This document shows, piece by piece, positions 1 through 5,824 of a stretch of DNA of 7,753 nucleotides (positions are counted from its first letter, which is position 1; each line of letters begins with the position of its first letter). The stretch comes from Bacteroidota bacterium. Lineage in GTDB: Bacteria; Bacteroidota; Bacteroidia; Chitinophagales; Chitinophagaceae. The DNA is taken from the NCBI GenBank assembly GCA_028875955.1, contig JAGWTX010000098.1, forward strand, positions 1-7,753, in the 5' to 3' direction. Below the pieces are notes generated by a model. It was not told the DNA's origin. It did no database searches and saw only the letters and a list, made by a program, of their open reading frames with translations. The position numbers were made by a program, and so were the translations under genes.

Positions 1-1878
1 CGGATGACTCATGAGTACTTCCTTTGTATTCAGTACCGCATACAGCGGCTGGGTTGTCTGGTTAAAATTCTCCGCTTCAAAAGTGGCCCATTTATCCCCT
101 TTTGTGATAAGGTCTTTGCTATCCCCAGACCTGGTTTGATAATTCAGGATCCGTTGGTCTGCTGCCAGCTTTTCCCGGTCATCCACATACAGGGATACCA
201 GGATATAATTTTCGCTGATGAACTTGTAAACGGCGGGATCGGTCCATACATTTTCCTCCATTTTGCGGCAATTCACACAGGCCCAACCGGTAAAATCCAG
301 CAACAGGGGTTTGTGCTGTTCCTTTGCCAACTGAAGCGCCTTTTCGTAATCATTGATCACATTCGCCTCCAGACCTTTTCCCCGAACGTTCTCTTTTCCA
401 TAAATGCTATAACTGAAAGGGGGTGGGAAACCGCTTAATAAATGGAGGTTGGCATATTTCGATTGGGTAACACCGGGTAACAGGTAAATGGTGAAAAGCA
501 AGGCGATTAGTCCCGCCAATTTTCTTCCCCTGCTGATTTTCATGCCCTTGTAATCATGGGGCAGGCGAAGGACACCAAACAGATAAAGTGTAAGGCCTGA
601 ACCGATCAGGATCCAGATGCCGATAAAAACCTCTCTTTTCAACAAACCCCAGTGCATCACAAGATCTGCATTGGAAAGGAATTTAAAAGCCAGTGCGAGT
701 TCCAGGAAGGCCAATACTTTTTTTACCGTATCCAGCCAGCCACCCGATTTGGGCAATGACTGTAACCAGTCGGGGAAGATCGCAAATAAGGCAAAGGGCA
801 ATGCCAAAGCCAGTCCGAAACCGGCAAGCCCGGTGGTTAATTGCCAGGCACCCCCGCTTAAGCTGCCCACCAATAAGGAACCCAGGATGGGACCTGTGCA
901 GGAGAAAGAGACGATGGCCAGGGTTAGCGCCATAAAAAATATACCGCCCAGACTACCCAACCCGCTTCTCGAATCAGCCTTGCTGGCGATATTGCTGGGA
1001 AGGGTCAGTTCGAAAAAACCGAAAAATGAGAAGGCAAAGAAGATGAATATGACAAAGAAGATGATATTCAACCAGGAATTGGTGGAAATATTATTGAAGA
1101 TCTCCGGCTGCACATTACCCAGTATGTGAAAGGGCACACTCGCCAACACATAGATCAGAAAAATAAAGAAACCATAGAGCACCCCGTTCCGGATAGCCTG
1201 TTTCCGGTTGGAAGCCCTTTTGGTGAAAAAGGAAACCGTAACCGGTATCATGGGAAACACACAGGGGGTTAACAATGCGATCAGACCACCGAGAAAACCC
1301 AGGAGAAAAATCGCTCCGATACCATTGCCGGATGCAAGAGGTGCACTGGCTCCGCAATCGTTCAGCGGTTTGGACAGATCGATAGAAGCCCTTCTGATCT
1401 GTGCGGAAGCATCTGCTGCGACCACGCCACCTTCCAGTTGCACCGTAAAGGGTTGTTCAGAACTGATGAATGCGTCGTTCATCGCGAGGTTGGCTTTGAT
1501 ACTGCCTTTCAGGGTTGCAGGAATAAATCCGTCGATCTTACACTGTTGGGTGATCAGCAGCTTTCCTTCGTAAACATTCAGGTTCTGGTTATCCCAGATC
1601 GCGTCCTTTATTTTTTTGGCGGTTCCGTCATATGCCATGCTTCCCTGCAGATGAGCGTTTTCATAGGAAGGAGAAAAGCTAACGGGATCAAGACCCTCAA
1701 CTGCAGGGTTGTTTCCATACACATGCCATCCTGCAGGAATCGTGGTTTGAGCCGTGATCTCATACAAACCATTGCTAATTCTCCTGGCATGGGTTTCCCA
1801 TTTCAATAAAGTATCGGACTGTGCGGATACAGAAAACACTATCAGTATCAGAATACTGAGAAGGTTTATTTTTTTCAT
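1..1878 (-). CDS. dsbD: Thiol:disulfide interchange protein DsbD (protein-disulfide reductase), 3' end cut by window edge
   Basis: The frame is open from an ATG at 1878 to base 1 (626 codons, no stop reached). The family moves electrons from cytoplasmic thioredoxin across the inner membrane to periplasmic substrates. Domains seen: signal peptide at about 1-19 (ends SVSA before Gln20); N-terminal alpha-like domain at about 20-150; eight-helix beta domain at about 186-470 with the expected membrane cysteines in LTPCVFPM (Cys206) and SFSCTGP (Cys327); periplasmic thioredoxin gamma domain from about 500 with GWACVNC (Cys534, Cys537) and a likely cis-proline at Pro611. Probably the last 30-60 residues lie outside the window (inferred from family length). 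Odd point: the alpha domain lacks the CxxxxC pair; the equivalent positions are Ala132 and Phe137. Its start lies 14 bases after the stop of the stand-alone alpha-domain gene, so the two are almost certainly co-transcribed. No good ribosome binding site is visible, which is common in Bacteroidota. Confidence 0.95.
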   Translation of the reverse strand, partial: MKKINLLSILILIVFSVSAQSDTLLKWETHARRISNGLYEITAQTTIPAGWHVYGNNPAVEGLDPVSFSPSYENAHLQGSMAYDGTAKKIKDAIWDNQNLNVYEGKLLITQQCKIDGFIPATLKGSIKANLAMNDAFISSEQPFTVQLEGGVVAADASAQIRRASIDLSKPLNDCGASAPLASGNGIGAIFLLGFLGGLIALLTPCVFPMIPVTVSFFTKRASNRKQAIRNGVLYGFFIFLIYVLASVPFHILGNVQPEIFNNISTNSWLNIIFFVIFIFFAFSFFGFFELTLPSNIASKADSRSGLGSLGGIFFMALTLAIVSFSCTGPILGSLLVGSLSGGAWQLTTGLAGFGLALALPFALFAIFPDWLQSLPKSGGWLDTVKKVLAFLELALAFKFLSNADLVMHWGLLKREVFIGIWILIGSGLTLYLFGVLRLPHDYKGMKISRGRKLAGLIALLFTIYLLPGVTQSKYANLHLLSGFPPPFSYSIYGKENVRGKGLEANVINDYEKALQLAKEQHKPLLLDFTGWACVNCRKMEENVWTDPAVYKFISENYILVSLYVDDREKLAADQRILNYQTRSGDSKDLITKGDKWATFEAENFNQTTQPLYAVLNTKEVLMSHP

Positions 1879-1892
1879 GAATCGCTGTTGAA

Positions 1893-2345
1893 TTACTGTA
1901 GCGTAAGCTCAAAAGTTTTTTTCACCGGTGGCAGACACTGGCTGTCATCACAAACCATGTATTCAACGGTGCCGCTGAGATTGGTCTTGATACCGTTTTT
2001 CACTTTGATGGTCTGAACAAAGGAAACATTATCGGAATAAAACAAGACATCGGTATTGAAATTCTTGTCAAATATTTTTTCCAGCTTGCCCACTTCCTTA
2101 AAACCGCCATTGGAACTTACCAATGGATTTTTTTTGAAGCTGATGGTAGTGGGTACGGGCCCGCCTTTTCCTGTTTTCTGGGAATAGATATGCCAGGGAT
2201 GTTCAACGGTAGCAGTGAGGACGATTTCATACACACCTTTCGCTTTCTTTTTGGCCGCATAGTTCCAGCTGACCGGATTTTTCATCTGGGCAAAACTTAA
2301 TGAGACCATCATCACAGAAACCCATAAAAAGACAATTTTTTTCAT
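1893..2345 (-). CDS. Stand-alone DsbD alpha-type (DsbD_N) periplasmic domain protein
   Basis: This 150-residue protein has a signal peptide (MKKIVFLWVSVMMVSLSFAQ, cleavage about 19/20) followed by a single immunoglobulin-like DsbD N-terminal domain. The hallmark is VCDDSQCLPP near the C-terminus, with redox cysteines Cys132 and Cys137. In E. coli DsbD the same CxxxxC arrangement (Cys103/Cys109) receives electrons from the gamma thioredoxin domain and passes them to DsbC, DsbG or CcmG. It aligns by eye without gaps to about residues 102-148 of the adjacent DsbD, and elsewhere shares the pattern G-x-Y-E-I...W-H-x-Y. It is thus a paralogue of the DsbD N-terminus. It most likely acts in the periplasm as the reductase arm of that DsbD. 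Its stop is 14 bases before the dsbD ATG, indicating an operon. The function is inferred from the family; the natural substrate is unknown. Confidence 0.88.
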   Translation of the reverse strand: MKKIVFLWVSVMMVSLSFAQMKNPVSWNYAAKKKAKGVYEIVLTATVEHPWHIYSQKTGKGGPVPTTISFKKNPLVSSNGGFKEVGKLEKIFDKNFNTDVLFYSDNVSFVQTIKVKNGIKTNLSGTVEYMVCDDSQCLPPVKKTFELTLQ

Positions 2346-2352
2346 AATATCA

Positions 2353-2360
2353 TTCCTTCT
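2353..2360 (-). promoter_or_regulatory. Shine-Dalgarno-like site for the stand-alone DsbD alpha-type gene
   Basis: On the minus strand AGAAGGAA lies 7 bases before the ATG at 2345. It is the clearest Shine-Dalgarno-like match among the genes here; the other starts have little or none. It supports the ATG at 2345 as the true start. Confidence 0.5.
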
Positions 2361-2373
2361 TTTATATAATGAC

Positions 2374-2390
2374 GTTTACCGCCGGTAAAC
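2374..2390. repeat. Perfect 17-base palindrome (possible hairpin or operator)
   Basis: The sequence gtttaccgccggtaaac has 8-base perfectly complementary arms around a single central base; as RNA it would form a 7-bp stem with a 3-base loop. It sits in the 55-base gap between the purQ stop and the start of the DsbD alpha-type gene. On the transcribed strand no run of T follows, so it is a poor intrinsic terminator. A protein-binding operator, an RNA-processing hairpin or a weak attenuator are alternatives. Confidence 0.5.
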
Positions 2391-2400
2391 CTTACAATGC

Positions 2401-3060
2401 TCAATTCAAACCCAGGAGAGAGAAGACCTTTCTGCCGTCCAGGTTTGACAAAGCTTCTGAAGAAGCCCGTTCCGGGTGAGGCATCATGCCAAAAACATTT
2501 TTCCCTTTGTTACAGATGCCCGCGATATTTTTCAGGGAACCGTTCGGATTGGCATCGGATGCCAGGTTTCCCTGCTCATCGCAGTAATAAAACAGGATCT
2601 GTCCGTTTTTCTCCAGATCGCGCAATGTCTGCTCATCTGCATGATAACGACCCTCCCCATGTGCAATCGGAATCTTCAGTGCCTCGCCTTCGGATTGTTT
2701 GATAAATACGTTTTTGCATATAAACTGCTGGTTGGCGTTTTGCAGTAATACACCCGGCAATAAACCGCTTTCGCACAGGATCTGGAAACCATTGCAAACC
2801 CCCAGCACCTTTCCGCCTCGGTTGGCAAATTCAATCACACTCTGCATCATCGGACTAAAACGGGCAATGGCACCGCATCGCAGATAATCGCCATAGGAAA
2901 AACCACCCGGCAGAATGATACAATCCTCTGTGGTAAACATACTCAGATCCCTGTCTTTGTGCCAGAGCATAATTACTTCTTTACCAAGATCTTGTTGAAG
3001 GGAATCCTGCATATCCCGATCGCAGTTGGAACCCGGAAAAACGACAACGCCAAACTTCAT
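2401..3060 (-). CDS. purQ: Phosphoribosylformylglycinamidine synthase subunit PurQ (glutaminase)
   Basis: This 219-residue class I glutamine amidotransferase has the normal length for PurQ. It hydrolyses glutamine and passes ammonia to PurL, with PurS, to convert FGAR to FGAM in cytoplasmic de novo purine synthesis. Visible signatures: FPGSNCDRD at 8-16, LPGGFSYGDYLR at 50-61, the nucleophile elbow GVCNGFQIL with catalytic Cys89, and MMPHPERA, which supplies catalytic His195 and Glu197. All key residues are present, so the enzyme should be active. The ATG at 3060 gives the conserved MKFGVVVFPG start. No purL or purS is adjacent in this window; the neighbours are a membrane protein upstream (72-base gap) and the Dsb pair downstream (55-base gap). 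Separation from other pur genes means its partners must be encoded elsewhere. Confidence 0.97.
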   Translation of the reverse strand: MKFGVVVFPGSNCDRDMQDSLQQDLGKEVIMLWHKDRDLSMFTTEDCIILPGGFSYGDYLRCGAIARFSPMMQSVIEFANRGGKVLGVCNGFQILCESGLLPGVLLQNANQQFICKNVFIKQSEGEALKIPIAHGEGRYHADEQTLRDLEKNGQILFYYCDEQGNLASDANPNGSLKNIAGICNKGKNVFGMMPHPERASSEALSNLDGRKVFSLLGLN

Positions 3061-3132
3061 AGCTTTGTTTTTGTGCTGATAGCCTGTAAGAAATTAAAAA
3101 GTAAAGTTAATAGCTGTGCCGTTAAGAGCAGG

Positions 3133-4122
3133 CTAATTTTTGATCAGCGACCAATTATTATAGATAATCATAATAAATGACAGGATACAAAGGATATTGG
3201 GGAGGTACATTTTTCGGGGATTGGAAAACAGGTTTCCGTCAAATGCAGCCATAGGTATGAGACACATAATTGCAGATTCGATGCCCGCATGCAAAAAAAT
3301 AAATGGAATGGGCAGCAGGATCAGCAACATAACCATCATAACCCCCCAGTTTTTACGAATCTGGATCACCATCCTTTTATTCGACAGCTGCCAGTAATAC
3401 AAACCTACCAGCAGGAGGATGGTCAGAACAGACAGGTTCAGTATCAATGGCAGGTTCCAGTGATCCAGGGGGAGGTTCCATTTAAGATAGGGCAGATAAT
3501 TGGTAAACCCGGCCAAGCGGTCTTTCAGAAATAACCCGGAAGCCAGGAAATAATAGGGTACCAGGATGCCCATCAACAGGATCAGCCATTCGGCCAGTTT
3601 GAAGGGACGTACCACCGCCAGGGCAAATAATACCACCACAATCAAAATGGCCGTGGGATGATAAAAAAGAACCGAAAGCCCTACGATCAAACCCGTATTG
3701 AATAACAAGGTTTTGGGGGAGGGGTGGTTGTATAAGCGACTCAGTTTGATAAAAATCCAGATCAGCAGAAAATTGGCCAGGAGGGCGGGTGAAATACCAC
3801 ACCACTGGGGCATTAACCCGGTAAGCAGGATATAGGCCATGGCCGTGGTATAATTACTGGAAGGGAACATCCTTAATTCCATCATTACCCCGTTTAACCG
3901 GATGGCCTGCACCAGAATGATTGCCTGATACAGGATAAACAATACGGTGGAACCCATTCCCGTCAGGTAGGTTCGCAAGAGCAGGGAAAAGATCCCGTCC
4001 TGGTCGCTGGTAACCATGACCGGGGTGGTAAAGAATAGATGCGTATGAACGGCAACACTGAGTATTACCAGGTAAAATACGGTGATGATGGATTTGTCCC
4101 TAAATAAAGCGACCACAGGCAA
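3133..4122 (-). CDS. Polytopic inner-membrane protein, DUF6427-like
   Basis: The protein has about 329 residues with roughly nine or ten hydrophobic helices (for example about 12-32, 58-76, 112-128, 142-172, 178-197, 226-243, 259-277, 306-321). It has no signal peptide and no recognisable catalytic motif. The succession of short helices with FYHPTAIL (153-160) and a basic-aromatic VRPFKLAEW turn (171-179) recalls the Bacteroidota family DUF6427, whose function is unknown; this match is from memory, not a search. The start is non-ATG: the upstream gene's TAA is in this same frame only one codon before, so initiation must be at TTG 4122 or at GTG 4116 (giving VVALFRDK or VALFRDK). The next in-frame ATG would lose the first helix. 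The 3-base gap to the preceding gene suggests translational coupling. It could be a transporter-like or envelope protein; the role is unknown. Confidence 0.8.
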   Translation of the reverse strand: MPVVALFRDKSIITVFYLVILSVAVHTHLFFTTPVMVTSDQDGIFSLLLRTYLTGMGSTVLFILYQAIILVQAIRLNGVMMELRMFPSSNYTTAMAYILLTGLMPQWCGISPALLANFLLIWIFIKLSRLYNHPSPKTLLFNTGLIVGLSVLFYHPTAILIVVVLFALAVVRPFKLAEWLILLMGILVPYYFLASGLFLKDRLAGFTNYLPYLKWNLPLDHWNLPLILNLSVLTILLLVGLYYWQLSNKRMVIQIRKNWGVMMVMLLILLPIPFIFLHAGIESAIMCLIPMAAFDGNLFSNPRKMYLPNILCILSFIMIIYNNWSLIKN

Positions 4123-4125
4123 GGA

Positions 4126-5655
4126 TTAAAATTCGAGTTTAGCAAAACAGGTAAATCCCCTGTACATGCAGGGAACAATGGCCGTTCTTGCGCCGATTTG
4201 TTTGGCATGACGCGGCATGAAATCATATCCCTTATCCAGGTTTTTAAAAGTCGGATTCCTGTCGATCTGTCCGGAAGGCTGGATACTCTGATCGGTGAGA
4301 ATCATGTCCCTTTTTTCCTGCAGGTTAAAGATAAAATGCAATTCATCCCCCGTGTTTAACAGGCCATACCCAATATAATTATCGGTATTGTCGTCAAACT
4401 GCGACTTGCGGATCACATTACTCCATTCCATTTTCCCTTTGGGATCAAAGGAGATCACGGCCACATTTTCGGCGAAATACCGGGTCGGATTCCGGTTATT
4501 ATCATAGATCGAGGAACGCCACCAGGGATAATAACCCAGGGGGCTGTTCCAGGAATAATAATCCGTGGGTGCCCAGTAAGGTGATCCATACAAATAATCC
4601 CAGCGGTTCAATGCGGTACCCCTGGTACTGGTATATGCCGATTCAGAGATAACGATAAATCCCCCATCTCTGCGCAGGATGATATTTTTCAGGAAAAAAT
4701 CATTGAAAGCTGTCTTGAGGTTACCATCGGATTTGGCATCCTCCCTGAACTCATCCGTAAAAACGGTGCCCGCCTGCATGATTTCCTTGTTCTGTGCCTG
4801 ATCCCATAAGATATAAAACAAACCATCAATATTGCCCCTTCTGGTTTTACTGTAGAGGGATGATATCAGATAGTGTTTGTTGAGGTTATCCACTTTGATA
4901 CGGATGTCATCAAGAAAGATATTCCCCAGTTTCAAATCAACCATTGTATAACTATCCAAACCGGCCGGTTTGGTTATCAGGCTCACTTTGTTGATATTAT
5001 CATTGGAGGAAGTGCCGGATTCCCTTACACAAACCATGTCGCCATTATTTGCCAGGGTGAATTCGGAAAGAAAATCATTCCGCTGGGGCATATCGATCGG
5101 CAACCTGGATTTGTGCAAAAGCGTAAGATCCTTTGAAAACAAACAGGTGGTGAGCACATGTGATTTGTTGTTATGGGTATTGATCTTGAATACCATGATC
5201 TGCTGCTTATCCTCGCTCAATAACAGTGAATAGATCTTGGTACTGGAAGAAAAACTCACATTGGCTGTTGAATCCAACAGAATGGGGTCTCCCACTTTTT
5301 CACCCATGCCGTTCAGCTTAACGGCCATGCAGTAAACGATGCTTTTCCTTTGGTACTCATACAGCATATAAGCAAAATCGCCATAGGGTATGAATTCTGT
5401 ATTGGTCAGACGCTCCCTGATAAAATCGAGCCGGGTCTTTTTGACCATTTTCATGTCGTCGTCATAGGATACGATGAAATTGAAATCCCGGTAAGTCTTG
5501 TACACGAGAACCTTACCATCAATTTTACCAATCACTTCAAAATCCAGGGTACGGGCATCTTCCCTGTCGGGTTCCGTATATGTGACACGCTGTGCAGTTC
5601 CGGCAAGGGAAGAAAGCAGCAAACAGGTCAAAATAAGGGAAAATACTTTTTTCAT
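4126..5655 (-). CDS. Secreted/periplasmic protein of unknown function, 509 residues
   Basis: I do not recognise this family. A clear signal peptide (about 1-22, ending GTAQ) exports it; there is no lipobox cysteine at the cleavage site and no further membrane helix. The mature part alternates short hydrophobic strands with polar turns (such as VLVYKTYRDFNFIVSYDD at 49-66 and RRDGGFIVISESAY at 328-341), which suggests a beta-rich, perhaps propeller-like fold; that is inference. Residues 352-384 are extraordinarily aromatic, with 13 Trp or Tyr in 33. The ATG at 5655 follows a TACATTTG box, so this is probably the first gene of the minus-strand operon. The DUF6427-like gene begins 3 bases after its stop, in the same frame, suggesting joint function at the envelope. 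No Por-type sorting domain is evident at the C-terminus (ends CFAKLEF). Confidence 0.85.
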   Translation of the reverse strand: MKKVFSLILTCLLLSSLAGTAQRVTYTEPDREDARTLDFEVIGKIDGKVLVYKTYRDFNFIVSYDDDMKMVKKTRLDFIRERLTNTEFIPYGDFAYMLYEYQRKSIVYCMAVKLNGMGEKVGDPILLDSTANVSFSSSTKIYSLLLSEDKQQIMVFKINTHNNKSHVLTTCLFSKDLTLLHKSRLPIDMPQRNDFLSEFTLANNGDMVCVRESGTSSNDNINKVSLITKPAGLDSYTMVDLKLGNIFLDDIRIKVDNLNKHYLISSLYSKTRRGNIDGLFYILWDQAQNKEIMQAGTVFTDEFREDAKSDGNLKTAFNDFFLKNIILRRDGGFIVISESAYTSTRGTALNRWDYLYGSPYWAPTDYYSWNSPLGYYPWWRSSIYDNNRNPTRYFAENVAVISFDPKGKMEWSNVIRKSQFDDNTDNYIGYGLLNTGDELHFIFNLQEKRDMILTDQSIQPSGQIDRNPTFKNLDKGYDFMPRHAKQIGARTAIVPCMYRGFTCFAKLEF

Positions 5656-5677
5656 TCCGGCGGCAAATTTTATCTTT

Positions 5678-5685
5678 CAAATGTA
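5678..5685 (-). promoter_or_regulatory. Putative Bacteroidota -7 box for the minus-strand operon
   Basis: On the minus strand TACATTTG matches the Bacteroidota sigma-factor -7 consensus TAnnTTTG, 22 bases before the ATG at 5655. No convincing TTTG -33 element is seen about 19 bases further upstream, so the assignment rests on one box only. Confidence 0.4.
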
Positions 5686-5779
5686 AGACATGAAGGTCTT
5701 ATCCCTGTATAATTTAACAGTAATTAGCAACAGATGGGGTTTGAGCAGGATAAATGACAGCGGGGATTGATTTTACTTA

Positions 5780-5787
5780 TACATTTG
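5780..5787 (+). promoter_or_regulatory. Putative Bacteroidota -7 box for kup
   Basis: TACATTTG matches the consensus TAnnTTTG and lies 37 bases before the kup GTG start. It is the same octamer as the box on the opposite strand of this divergent intergenic region. A TTG at 5767 is too close to be a normal -33 element, so confidence is limited. Confidence 0.4.
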
Positions 5788-5824
5788 TCCTATCATTGAG
5801 TATTAATCGTAATAACCCATTTTT

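Noticed and set aside
1538..1543. Cys113 of DsbD as a surviving active-site cysteine of its alpha domain
   Set aside because: In the ungapped alignment with the stand-alone paralogue it matches Ile113 in a beta strand, 19 residues before the active-site position, and has no partner cysteine five residues away.
617..1573. Plus-strand open frames of 120-170 codons
   Set aside because: They are antisense to the membrane domain of dsbD. Their composition (Lys/Pro-rich) is what reverse-complemented hydrophobic helices give, and no start context supports them.
3102..3109. TAACTTTA on the minus strand as a -7 box for purQ
   Set aside because: It matches seven of eight consensus positions only if the last base is ignored, and it has no -33 element. 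The AT-rich 72-base gap makes such near-matches likely by chance.
3081..3134. Inverted repeat agcctg...caggct between the membrane-protein gene and purQ
   Set aside because: Six-base arms with a loop of over 40 bases are not a credible hairpin or terminator.
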